Shown: in pieces, positions 1 through 6,753 of the stretch | How positions within the stretch are numbered: position 1 is the first letter of the stretch | Layout: every line of letters begins with the position of its first letter | From: an uncultured Gemmatimonadota bacterium | GTDB taxonomy: Bacteria; Gemmatimonadota; Gemmatimonadetes; Gemmatimonadales; GWC2-71-9 | Length of the DNA: 10,538 nt | Assembly: GCA_937961295.1 (NCBI GenBank) | Contig: CALGOK010000087.1 | Span: forward strand, 1-10,538 | Direction: 5' to 3' | The notes under the pieces: generated by a model | What the model saw: only the letters and a program-made list of their open reading frames with translations | Databases searched by the model: none | What the model was told of the DNA's origin: nothing | Program-made: the position numbers and the translations under genes

Positions 1-980
1 CGCCGCGGCCGCGCCCCCCGCATCCAGCCGGGGACCCGCGCCGACACCGGCCGCTCGGCGGGATCCACCGCGAGCGCGGCATCCACCAGCGCCACCAGCG
101 TCCGCGGCACGTCGTCGCGCTCGGCGATGCTGGCGCCCGGATCGCGCCGGCCGGTGAGGATCTCGCGCGAGAGCAGCCCCCACACATAGAGGTCGGCGCG
201 GTGGTCCACCGGCTGCCCCGCCGCCTGCTCCGGCGCCATGTAGCCGGGCGTGCCCACGGCCAGCCCGGGGTCGGTGGGGACGGGTCCGCGCGTGCCCGAC
301 TCGAGCTTCGCGACGCCGAAGTCGATCAGGAACGCATGATCGCCGACGCAGAGCACGTTCTCCGGCTTGAGGTCGCGGTGGATCACACCCGCGTCGTGCG
401 CGTGGCTCAGCGCGTCGGCGATGTCGCGCAGGATGGTGATCGCCGCCGTGATCGGCATCGCGCCGTGCTCGTCGAGCCGGTCGCGCAGCGAGTGGCCGCC
501 CACGAACGGCATCACGTAGTAGAGCAGCCCGTCGGCCTCGCCCGAGTCGATCAGGCCGAGGATGTGCGGATGGGCGAGCCGTGCGGCGATGCGCACCTCG
601 TCGGCGAAGCGGCCGGGGCCGATCGCCGCGGCGAGTCCGGGCTGGAGCACCTTGATGACGACCGACCGCTCGTGCTTGAGCTCGTGGGCGCGGAACACCA
701 TCGCCATGCCACCGGCGCCCAGCGTCTCGTCGATCACGTATCGGTCGGCGAGCGCGCGCCCGAGGCGGTCGCGCACGTCCTCGGCCGGGAGGCGGGCCAT
801 CGCGGGGCGGTCGAGCGGCCCCGTCCGCTCGTGCGCATCGAGCATGCGCACCAGCTGCGCGGCGAGCTCGGGGTCGTCGCCGCACTCGTGCCGGATCCAC
901 GCACGCCGCTCCGCCGCCGGACGCTCCACCGCCTCGTCGAACAACGCCTCGAGGCGTGCCCAGCGCGACGCGTCGCTCAC
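1..980 (-). CDS. Ser/Thr protein kinase, Hanks type (C-terminus cut by window edge)
   Basis: This is a eukaryotic-type protein kinase that transfers phosphate from ATP to Ser/Thr residues. About 326 residues are visible. An N-terminal helical extension (residues 1-80) precedes the catalytic domain. The glycine loop is LGAGGMAMV (87-95), the ATP-anchoring lysine is K110 in VVIKVL, the catalytic loop is HRDLKPEN with D203, the DFG motif is at 220-222 and APE is at 249-251, so all key residues are present and it should be active. The GTG start overlaps the sigma factor's TGA as GTGA, which implies translational coupling and a shared mRNA. The end of the kinase domain and any membrane segment or sensor domain lie beyond position 1. 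The last visible residues, after DPAERPVSA, do not look like the usual closing helix of the domain, which could reflect contig-edge noise. By context it probably phosphorylates the co-encoded sigma factor; this is inferred. Confidence 0.93.
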   Translation of the reverse strand, partial: MSDASRWARLEALFDEAVERPAAERRAWIRHECGDDPELAAQLVRMLDAHERTGPLDRPAMARLPAEDVRDRLGRALADRYVIDETLGAGGMAMVFRAHELKHERSVVIKVLQPGLAAAIGPGRFADEVRIAARLAHPHILGLIDSGEADGLLYYVMPFVGGHSLRDRLDEHGAMPITAAITILRDIADALSHAHDAGVIHRDLKPENVLCVGDHAFLIDFGVAKLESGTRGPVPTDPGLAVGTPGYMAPEQAAGQPVDHRADLYVWGLLSREILTGRRDPGASIAERDDVPRTLVALVDAALAVDPAERPVSARVPGWMRGARPR

Positions 981-1531
981 GAGCTGTCGGTGCCGGGGTC
1001 GGGGTCGAGCTCGGCGTGCAGCCACGCCCGCGCCTTGGCCCAGTCGCGCTGCACGGTGCGCGACGTGACCTCGAGCGCCTTCGCGGTCTCGTCCTCGGAC
1101 AGCCCGGCGAAGAAGCGCAGCTCCACCACCCGGGCGAGTCGGGGGCTGTTCTCGGCGAGCCGGGTGAGGGCATCATCGACCGACAGCAGGTCGTCGAGCG
1201 GGATCGAGAAGCCGAGCCGATCGTCGGCGATGGAGAGGTCCACCGCGGGGCCGCCGCGCTTCAGCGCGCGGCGGCGGCGGGCGTGATCCACCAGCACCTG
1301 GCGCATCGCGCGCGCGGCCAGCGCGAGAAAGTGCGTCCGGTCCACCGGACGCGGCGCGCGCGGGCCGGCGAGCTTGAACCACGCCTCGTGCACCAGCGCC
1401 GTGGGCTGGAGGGTGTGCCCCGTCACCTCGCCGCGCAGCAGGCGGTCGGCGATCTCGCGCAGCTCCGCGTAGAGCTGCGGGAACAGCTCCTCTGCTCCGC
1501 CGGAATCGTGATCGGGCACCGTATCGGTCAT
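977..1531 (-). CDS. ECF sigma factor, TIGR02999 (Sig-70_X6) type, paired with a kinase
   Basis: This is a 184-residue extracytoplasmic-function RNA polymerase sigma factor. Region 2 covers about residues 14-88: LFPQLYAELREIADRLL, then LQPTALVHEAWFKL, then HFLALAARAMRQVLVDHARRR. Region 4 covers about 116-175, with VVELRFFAGLSEDETAKAL followed by the helix-turn-helix VTSRTVQRDWAKARAWL. This wording is characteristic of the Sig-70_X6 group, which is frequent in Gemmatimonadota, Acidobacteriota and Planctomycetota and is often encoded beside Ser/Thr kinases rather than anti-sigma factors. Region 2.2 has Q42-P43-T44 where classical ECFs carry acidic residues. No anti-sigma gene is adjacent; the kinase follows with a 4-bp overlap. 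The ATG at 1531 gives the family's usual length. A GTG at 1543 in the same frame would add four residues. No clear Shine-Dalgarno sequence is visible. Confidence 0.94.
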   Translation of the reverse strand: MTDTVPDHDSGGAEELFPQLYAELREIADRLLRGEVTGHTLQPTALVHEAWFKLAGPRAPRPVDRTHFLALAARAMRQVLVDHARRRRALKRGGPAVDLSIADDRLGFSIPLDDLLSVDDALTRLAENSPRLARVVELRFFAGLSEDETAKALEVTSRTVQRDWAKARAWLHAELDPDPGTDSS

Positions 1532-1563
1532 GGCATGCGTCACCGGGACGGTGGAATATACCG
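1532..1563 (-). promoter_or_regulatory. Possible -10 element and 5' leader hairpin of the sigma-kinase pair
   Basis: The 32-bp gap between the acetyltransferase stop and the sigma ATG contains TATATT on the minus strand (about 1555-1560), an AT-rich hexamer that stands out in 70% GC DNA. Between it and the ATG there is a short dyad, CACCG-N3-CGGTG (1541-1553). No convincing -35 box with 16-18 bp spacing is visible, so a sigma-70 promoter is not established. An internal promoter here would let the sigma-kinase pair be transcribed separately from the upstream operon, for example under another or its own sigma factor. Confidence 0.25.
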
Positions 1564-2175
1564 TCAGGTGCCCGCCGGGCGGCCAAGCCGCTCCACGAGT
1601 GCCCGGCGAACCGAAGGCCACTCCTCGTCGGTGATCGCGAAGTACACCGAGTCCCGCACCCGGCCGGTGTCGGTGACCTGGTGCTTGCGCAGGACCCCCT
1701 CCTCGCGGGCGCCCAGCCGCAGGATCGCGGTGCGCGACCGCATGTTCAGCGCGTCGGTCTTGAACTCGACCCGCTGCAACCCGAGCGACTCGAAGGCGTG
1801 GCGGAGCAGCAGCAGCTTCGCTTCGGTGTTGACCGCCGTGCGCTGCCACGCCGCGGCGACCCACGTCCAGCCGATCTCCACCCGGCGATGGCGCGCGGCG
1901 TACGCACCGAATCGCGTGGCGCCGACCAGCTGGCCGTACTCCCGCTCGCGGATCACGAACGGCAGGGCCGTGCCGTGGCGTTGCTCGGCGATCGCCTCCG
2001 CCATCCAGCGTGCCAGGTCGTCGCGCGTGACGACATGGCTCACGGTCAGGCGCCACAGGTCGGGGTCGAGCGCCACCGAGGCGAGGTCGTCCAGATGATC
2101 CGCCACCATCGGCTCGAGGCGCACCACCTTGCCCTCGAGGACCACCGCTTCGAGTGCCGGCGCGGGATCAGGCAT
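1564..2175 (-). CDS. GNAT-family N-acetyltransferase (RimJ/RimL-like, Acetyltransf_3)
   Basis: This 203-residue acetyl-CoA-dependent N-acetyltransferase resembles the RimJ/RimL and Acetyltransf_3 branch. LEGKVVRLEPMVADHLDDL near residues 13-31 is the usual first strand and helix. LVGATRFGAY (83-92) and RVEIGWTWVAAAWQRTAVNTEAKLL form the core strands and the acetyl-CoA region, although the pyrophosphate-binding loop is not a textbook Q/RxxGxG/A. KTDALNMRSRTAILRLGAREEGVLRKH (139-165) is the typical C-terminal 'N.rS..aieklGF..EG..r' block. The substrate may be a protein N-terminus, an aminoglycoside or a small amine; the sequence does not decide. Its ATG overlaps the end of the alpha/beta hydrolase gene by 8 bp, so it is probably translated from the same mRNA. 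Thirty-two bp separate it from the sigma factor. Confidence 0.9.
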   Translation of the reverse strand: MPDPAPALEAVVLEGKVVRLEPMVADHLDDLASVALDPDLWRLTVSHVVTRDDLARWMAEAIAEQRHGTALPFVIREREYGQLVGATRFGAYAARHRRVEIGWTWVAAAWQRTAVNTEAKLLLLRHAFESLGLQRVEFKTDALNMRSRTAILRLGAREEGVLRKHQVTDTGRVRDSVYFAITDEEWPSVRRALVERLGRPAGT

Positions 2176-3064
2176 GGCCCGGCGCGGCGGGTGCGGGGGC
2201 TGCCGCCCGGCTGACCCGGTCCAGGAACGTCAGCGTGTCGTCCCAGAGTCGCGGTGCGGCGTTGTGGCGGAAGAACCCGAAATGGCCGAGATCGCTTTCC
2301 TCGACATGGCGATGCTCCAACGCCGGCGCGGCGGAGTACTGGGCGAGGAGCGCCTCCACGGCGCGACGGGGAGCGATCGGGTCACCGCTGAACGACCACG
2401 CGAGGATCGGTGCCTCGAGCCGCCCATGGCCCGACCAGTCGCCGAGGTAGTCGCGGCGCCGGCACCAGCGGGCCCATTCACTCGCCACGCCAGCCGGCAG
2501 GTCCTCGCCAAGTCCGATGCGCGACGACGGCAGTCGGCCCCACAAGGCGACCATCGCCGGCACGCCGATGCGCCAGAACAGTTCCAGCCCGGCGCGACGG
2601 GGCCACGGCCAGTGGCCGCACCAGCCGTGCTGCGCCGCCACCAGCACCAGCGCATCGAGGCGCGAAGCGTTGCGGGCGAGTCCCGCCGCCTGGCCCCCGA
2701 ACGAATGGCCCACCAGCATCACCGGTCGAGCGCCGGCCCGCCGGTCGGCCCAGTCGATCGCGGCAACGAGGTCTCCCTGACCCCACGCCGACATCGACAG
2801 CCGCGGATCGCACGTCGGGACACCATGCCGCGATTCGGCGACGCCGCGCCAGTCCCAGGTGAGCACGTCGTGGCCGGCCTCGGCGAGGCGGCGCGCGAAC
2901 GACGCGTAGAACCGCTGCGGCACTCCCGTCGCGGGGGCCACCAGCACCACGCTGGTGGCGGCACCGAGCGCCTTGTAGCGGGTGCCGGCGATCGGGAAGC
3001 CGTCCTCGGTGACCAGCGTCAGCGGTGCCACGGCCGCCCCGCCGGTGGAGGGATCGCGCGTCAT
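2168..3064 (-). CDS. Alpha/beta hydrolase, COG4757-like
   Basis: This is a 298-residue alpha/beta-fold hydrolase. The nucleophile elbow GHSFGGQ places Ser121, SGDPIAP gives acid Asp228, and DLGHFGFFR gives His261, so the triad is complete. VVLVAPATGVPQRFY (39-53) is the strand leading to the oxyanion hole, and VLTWDWRGVAESR (67-79) is the DxRGxGxS-type motif. The block around DLPAGVASEWARWCRRRDYL (188-207) is typical of the uncharacterised 'predicted alpha/beta hydrolase' group COG4757. The substrate is unknown; a cytoplasmic esterase or thioesterase is plausible, since no signal peptide is seen. The ATG at 3064 was chosen because it begins just before the conserved 'DGFPIAGTRY' strand and has a weak AGG upstream. 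The gene follows the signal peptidase after 83 bp and overlaps the acetyltransferase by 8 bp. Confidence 0.93.
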   Translation of the reverse strand: MTRDPSTGGAAVAPLTLVTEDGFPIAGTRYKALGAATSVVLVAPATGVPQRFYASFARRLAEAGHDVLTWDWRGVAESRHGVPTCDPRLSMSAWGQGDLVAAIDWADRRAGARPVMLVGHSFGGQAAGLARNASRLDALVLVAAQHGWCGHWPWPRRAGLELFWRIGVPAMVALWGRLPSSRIGLGEDLPAGVASEWARWCRRRDYLGDWSGHGRLEAPILAWSFSGDPIAPRRAVEALLAQYSAAPALEHRHVEESDLGHFGFFRHNAAPRLWDDTLTFLDRVSRAAAPAPAAPGHA

Positions 3065-3147
3065 CGCCTGGAGAGGTGCGGGAGCAGTGCCCGCGAGATC
3101 GGAGCCATGCCAAGGATGCGGCAGCGGCGCCGCGATCCCGACACCGC
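3065..3147. other. Intergenic gap between signal peptidase and hydrolase genes
   Basis: This 83-bp gap holds two short GC-rich dyads. The clearer one is GCGGG-N7-CCCGC at 3078-3094. Neither is followed by a T-run on the minus strand, so I do not call a terminator. No promoter-like hexamers stand out. Confidence 0.3.
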
Positions 3148-3921
3148 TCAACGCGGCACCGTGAAGAGGCGCGACCAGCGCACCGCCGACAGGAACGGCA
3201 CCGGCCGGTAGCTCGAGGGATCCCAGCTGTAGTAGATCAGCACCGGGGTGCCGCGCACGTTGGCGCGCGGCACCAGTCCCCAGAACCGCGAATCGCGCGA
3301 CTGGTCGCGATGGTCGCCCATCATCCAGAGCGAGTCGCGCGGCACCACCAGCGGACCCCAGTCGTGCACGTCCGGGAGGTACCCGTCGCGATCCGGCCCG
3401 ACGTAGTGGGGCAGCTGCATGGTGCGCATTGCCATGCGGCTGAACTCGTCGACATGCCACTGCGGATCGGTCGATTGCGCGTACGGTTCCTCGAGCGCAC
3501 GGCCGTTGCGGAACAGCGTGCCGGCCCGCATCTCCACCGTGTCGCCCGCGATCCCGATCAGGCGCTTGACCAGCATCGAGTCCTCGATCGGCGACTTGAA
3601 CACCACGATGTCGCCGCGCCGCGGCTCGCGCAGCGCCGGCGTGCGCACGTCGACGAACGGCACCTTCGCGCCGTAGAGGAACTTGTTGACGAAGAGCACG
3701 TCGCCGACCAGCAGGGTGCGCTCCATGCTGGGACTCGGGATCCGGAACGCCTGGATCACGAAGGTCGTCAGCAGCAGCCAGGCGACCACCGTCCAGGCGA
3801 TCGCCTTGGTCCACTCGACCAGCTTCGATGTCGGCTTCGACTGGCGCTTCGTCGCGTCGGCCACCGCGGCTCCGGGCTCGGGTTCGGGGTGGAGGATCGC
3901 CCCGCGCGAGCCGCCGCTCAA
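3148..3921 (-). CDS. lepB: Type I signal peptidase
   Basis: This membrane-bound serine peptidase (S26) cleaves signal peptides from exported proteins at the outer face of the cytoplasmic membrane. After a polar Pro/Glu-rich cytoplasmic stretch, one transmembrane helix lies at about residues 40-58 (AIAWTVVAWLLLTTFVIQAF). Catalytic Ser65 is in IPSPSMERTL and the general base Lys119 is in LVKRLIGIAGD. The closing box is MMGDHRDQSRDSRFWG. At 257 aa it is complete for a single-TM form. The start is uncertain: the TTG at 3921 overlaps the msrA stop as TTGA but has no visible Shine-Dalgarno, whereas an in-frame GTG at 3864 has GGAG five bases upstream and would remove 19 polar residues without touching the TM helix. 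It probably processes the exported proteins encoded nearby as well as the cell's general secretome. Confidence 0.96.
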   Translation of the reverse strand: MSGGSRGAILHPEPEPGAAVADATKRQSKPTSKLVEWTKAIAWTVVAWLLLTTFVIQAFRIPSPSMERTLLVGDVLFVNKFLYGAKVPFVDVRTPALREPRRGDIVVFKSPIEDSMLVKRLIGIAGDTVEMRAGTLFRNGRALEEPYAQSTDPQWHVDEFSRMAMRTMQLPHYVGPDRDGYLPDVHDWGPLVVPRDSLWMMGDHRDQSRDSRFWGLVPRANVRGTPVLIYYSWDPSSYRPVPFLSAVRWSRLFTVPR

Positions 3922-4454
3922 GGGGCGAGCCGGTCGGCGTACGCCGCCCGCAGCCTGGCCACCTTCGGCGCGATCACCGCACGGCAGTACGCCTGGTCCG
4001 GGTTCCGCTCGAAGTACTGCCGGTGATACGGCTCCGCCGGCCAGAACCGGTCCAGCGGCCGCACTTCGGTGACGATCGGCCGGTCGAACAGCGCCTCCGC
4101 CTCGAGCCGCGCGATCGTCTCGCGTGCCACCCGCTCCTGCTCGGGCGACTCGGTCAGGATGATCGAGCGGTACTGGGTCCCGATGTCGGCGCCCTGGCGG
4201 TTGAGGGTCGTGGGATCATGAAACGCGAAGAAGAGCTCGAGCAGCTCCCCGTACGCGAGCACCTCCGGGTCGAAGCCGACCCGGACCACCTCGGCGTGCC
4301 CGGTCGCATCGCTGCAGACCTGCTCGTAGCTTGGCGCTGGCCGCGCACCGCCGGAGTATCCCGATTCCACCGACTCGACGCCGGCCACCCGCTGGAACAC
4401 CGCCTCCAGGCACCAGAAGCAGCCGCCGCCGAGCGTGGCCGTCTCGGTCGCCAC
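3918..4454 (-). CDS. msrA: Peptide-methionine (S)-S-oxide reductase
   Basis: MsrA reduces methionine-S-sulfoxide in proteins and free form back to methionine, using thioredoxin-derived electrons. The 178-residue protein has the catalytic motif GGGCFWCLE (nucleophile Cys12), then SGYSGG, YEQVCSDATGHAEVVRV and GADIGTQYRS, and it ends with the family's usual NPDQAYC...VIAPKVARLR tail. No signal peptide is present, so it should be cytoplasmic. The start is GTG at 4454, immediately before the conserved 'ATLGGGCFW' and two bases after the stop of the upstream gene; GGAG nine bases upstream, inside that gene's end, fits as its Shine-Dalgarno. The stop overlaps the putative TTG of lepB. No msrB is fused or adjacent. 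Confidence 0.97.
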   Translation of the reverse strand: MATETATLGGGCFWCLEAVFQRVAGVESVESGYSGGARPAPSYEQVCSDATGHAEVVRVGFDPEVLAYGELLELFFAFHDPTTLNRQGADIGTQYRSIILTESPEQERVARETIARLEAEALFDRPIVTEVRPLDRFWPAEPYHRQYFERNPDQAYCRAVIAPKVARLRAAYADRLAP

Positions 4455-4456
4455 GG

Positions 4457-5125
4457 TCAGAAGCTCCAGGTGGCGGTGCGGCCCGGGCCGAACCGCAGCC
4501 GCGCACGGGACCCGAACCGGAAGGTCGGATCGCCGGCCACCTCTCGCCGCAACCGGAAGGTCAGGCGCTCCGGCCCCGCACCCGAGAACGCCGGCACCAG
4601 CCGGAGCACCACGCTGCCCGGAAACGTCGCCACGATCCCCTGCCCTTCCTGGAAGACGTCGGCCCCCGCCGAGCGCAGCGCGATGTTGAGCGTCGCGATC
4701 GCCTCGAGCGGCACCGCCACGATGGCGGACTCGAGGTAGTACATCGGCGGCAGCGAATCCGGTTCCCCCGAGAAATCGGGGAGCGGCGGTGCGGCGACGA
4801 TCGCCACGCGGGCACGGGGGTGCGTTCCCGCTGCCAGCCGCTCCGCCAGGGCGCTGCCGGTCACCGGCCGCACCCCGACCACCACGTCGCCCGGAAGGAT
4901 GCCTGCGGCACTGTCGGCCGGTGCGAAGACGAGGCAGCCGAGCCGGTCGCAGAGCCGCACCTCCGCCGGGCCGGCGAGATAGCCCGCACCATAGGCCTGC
5001 GGCAGGTAGGTCGAGGCACGGATGTCGGCGAACATCTGCGCGTCGACGACGATGCGCAACTGGGTCAGCGCCACGCTGTCGGTCGGCGCGGCGAGAACGG
5101 TCACGGCAAGGAGCAAGGTCGTCAC
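4457..5125 (-). CDS. Exported protein of unknown function (possible VOC-like or PDZ-like fold)
   Basis: This 222-residue protein begins with a short hydrophobic segment, TTLLLAVTVLAAP, consistent with a signal peptide but lacking N-terminal positive charge. I do not recognise a named family. Residues about 20-45 (LTQLRIVVDAQMFADIRASTYLP) recall the opening strand and helix of VOC-like DUF5829 proteins. The later DSAAGILPGDVVVGVRPV resembles either a PDZ 'GhxxGDxIxxV' loop or a VOC strand. MYYLESAIVAVPLEAIATLNIAL follows, and the C-terminal 70 residues are rich in alternating beta strands. Two cysteines flank a short loop (CDRLGC), possibly a disulfide in the periplasm. The GTG start overlaps the propeller gene's TGA as GTGA, and msrA begins two bases after its stop, so it is embedded in a coupled operon. 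Confidence 0.72.
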   Translation of the reverse strand: MTTLLLAVTVLAAPTDSVALTQLRIVVDAQMFADIRASTYLPQAYGAGYLAGPAEVRLCDRLGCLVFAPADSAAGILPGDVVVGVRPVTGSALAERLAAGTHPRARVAIVAAPPLPDFSGEPDSLPPMYYLESAIVAVPLEAIATLNIALRSAGADVFQEGQGIVATFPGSVVLRLVPAFSGAGPERLTFRLRREVAGDPTFRFGSRARLRFGPGRTATWSF

Positions 5126-6309
5126 GTCTCGTCCATTCCATCGCCAGGGAGGCGCTCGATGCGGTAGATGCCGATCACCGTCACGCCAGTGAGCTCGTCC
5201 TCGATCGGGAAGAGGATCCGGTCGCCGGCCAGCCAGCCGAGCGGCAACCCCCGGCCATGCACCGTCCCAAGATAGGCGCCCCCGGCGTCGAACACGTCGG
5301 TGACGCTCGAGTCCCCCGGGAACGCGTGGCGCGCCACCCACACCGTGCCATCAGGACCGAAGGCGGCGTCGGCCAGCACCGGCAGGTGATCGGCCATCCC
5401 CGCCTTGGCAGCCACCTCCGGCCCCTCCACGCTGCAGCGCCCGCCGCCCTGGAACGACACCGTCCAGCCGTCGGGATGCATCCGACGGGCAGCGTCGGGA
5501 TCCGTCGGTTCCGGTGCGAACGGTCGGCGCAGGCTTCGCTCCAGGCGCGCGCCACGATACACGTCCACCCGGTACTCGTCCTGCCGCACGACGGCGAGGG
5601 AGGCCCCGTGGGCGCGCCACGTCAGGCGCGGCGAGAACATCGGCGACATCCTGAGCGCGACGCAGCCGAGATCGACCATCCCCGCCGGCGGCGCCAGCAC
5701 CGAGTCGAGCGTGACGGTGTCGCGCGGGGTCATCCTCACCAGGCGGCGCAGCGATCGCAGCGAATCGTCGGCGTTGAGGCCGATGATCGTCGTGTCGCCC
5801 CGGAGCGCCATCCCGTACCATCCTCCAGGCCAGTCGTCGCCGCGGCGCTCCGCGAGCAATTCGCCGCGGGCCGACCAGCGCACGATCGCCCGCTTCGCGA
5901 AGTCGAACACGGCGATCTCGTCGGCCCCGGCGTCGAACAGCTCGATGGCGAAGGAGAACTCGCCCGGACCACCGCCGGCTCCGCCGAGTTCCATCACCGG
6001 TGTGCCCGATCCGTCGAACACCGCGATGAGCGATCGATCCCGGTCGAGCACGACAATCCGGTTCGCGCCGTCGGTTCGCACCAGCGCCGGGCTCGCCGCG
6101 GTGAACGCCGCCGGGCCGCGCTCCGCCCCGCCGAGACGCCCCACCTCGGTGAATCGCCACGGCAGGGATCGATCGGTCGCCGGCGAAGTCACGATCTGCA
6201 CGCCGGCCGAATCCCGGACGGCGGGCGTGGCGGGGTCGGCGGCACCACCACACGCCGAAAGGAAGAGCATGGCGACGGGCGCCGCGAGAAGCTGATGGTG
6301 CATGGGCAT
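5122..6309 (-). CDS. Lipoprotein with six-bladed beta-propeller fold
   Basis: This 395-residue protein has a lipoprotein signal peptide (LLAAPVAMLFLSAC, lipobox LSAC, lipidated Cys20), so it is anchored in the envelope. After Cys20 comes DSAGVQIV (33-40), the opening strand of a propeller group abundant in Gemmatimonadota. Repeated strands follow, such as RIVVLDRDRSLIAVFDGSG, GGAGGGPGEF (109-118), EIAVFDFAKRAIVRWSARG and, near the C-terminus, AFGPDGTVWVARHAFPGDSSVTDVFDAGG. These NHL-like repeats typically mediate protein contacts or ligand binding; no catalytic residues can be assigned. The ATG at 6309 was preferred, with a second ATG at 6303, both just ahead of the signal peptide. Its end overlaps the next gene by 4 bp. 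Its role is unknown. Confidence 0.88.
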   Translation of the reverse strand: MPMHHQLLAAPVAMLFLSACGGAADPATPAVRDSAGVQIVTSPATDRSLPWRFTEVGRLGGAERGPAAFTAASPALVRTDGANRIVVLDRDRSLIAVFDGSGTPVMELGGAGGGPGEFSFAIELFDAGADEIAVFDFAKRAIVRWSARGELLAERRGDDWPGGWYGMALRGDTTIIGLNADDSLRSLRRLVRMTPRDTVTLDSVLAPPAGMVDLGCVALRMSPMFSPRLTWRAHGASLAVVRQDEYRVDVYRGARLERSLRRPFAPEPTDPDAARRMHPDGWTVSFQGGGRCSVEGPEVAAKAGMADHLPVLADAAFGPDGTVWVARHAFPGDSSVTDVFDAGGAYLGTVHGRGLPLGWLAGDRILFPIEDELTGVTVIGIYRIERLPGDGMDET

Positions 6310-6385
6310 GGCTGATCCGGGGACGGCGGAGGCGGTCGGGGGGAACACGTGGGCGATGCGCGGGCCGGCGCAGTCGTCGCACCCG

Positions 6386-6742
6386 TCAGCCCCTCGGCTC
6401 CTCCGGTGCGGCGAACGCCGCGAGCGCGGCACCGAGCCGCTCCAGCCGCGACTCGTCCACGGCGCGATCGAGTTCCTGCCGCTCCCCCGCGGCGAGCCAC
6501 TCGATGTCGATCCACCGTGAGATCACCGTGCCCCCGGTGGTGCGCGCCGCCTCGATCCAGAGCGCGCGCTCCTCCCCCTCCCACACCAGCCGCAATGCCA
6601 CCTCGCCGCGCAGGTACTCGGCGAAGGCGCTGCCCTCGGGCTCCTCGCTGTACTCGCGCGCCACCAGCCGGAAGCCGTACGCCTCGAACAACGGGCCGAG
6701 GTGGAGGGAGGCGCGGGTGAAGGGTTCGGCGGGCTCAGGCAT
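6386..6742 (-). CDS. Uncharacterised small protein
   Basis: I do not recognise a family for this 118-residue soluble protein. It is acidic and mixed alpha/beta: FTRASLHLGPLFEAYGFRLVAREYSEE (8-34), then GEVALRLVWEGEERALWIEAAR (47-67), TVISRWIDIEWL (72-83) and a C-terminal helix LDRAVDESRLERLGAALAAF. Clean hydrophobic periodicity and codon use matching the neighbours support it as a real gene. There is no signal peptide or TM helix. The ATG at 6742 has no Shine-Dalgarno and lies 12 bases downstream of the 64-bp palindrome; a start inside the palindrome (6790) is judged unlikely. The pattern is somewhat like small immunity or DUF proteins that respond to a partner, but nothing fixes a function. 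Confidence 0.68.
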   Translation of the reverse strand: MPEPAEPFTRASLHLGPLFEAYGFRLVAREYSEEPEGSAFAEYLRGEVALRLVWEGEERALWIEAARTTGGTVISRWIDIEWLAAGERQELDRAVDESRLERLGAALAAFAAPEEPRG

Positions 6743-6753
6743 CGGCACAACAA

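Noticed and set aside
201..1286. Long plus-strand open frame opposite the kinase and sigma genes
   Set aside because: It is Arg/His-rich, low-complexity antisense sequence. The minus strand here encodes clear kinase and sigma motifs, and high GC produces such frames by chance.
2168..3814. Minus-strand frame that could be read as a 548-residue fusion ending in the hydrolase
   Set aside because: Its upstream part is the signal peptidase region read in the wrong frame. Hydrolase similarity begins only near the ATG at 3064.
4789..6315. 508-codon plus-strand open frame
   Set aside because: It is the antisense of the propeller lipoprotein and the exported protein. Its composition is dominated by Arg, His, Gly and Ala, with no recognisable domain.
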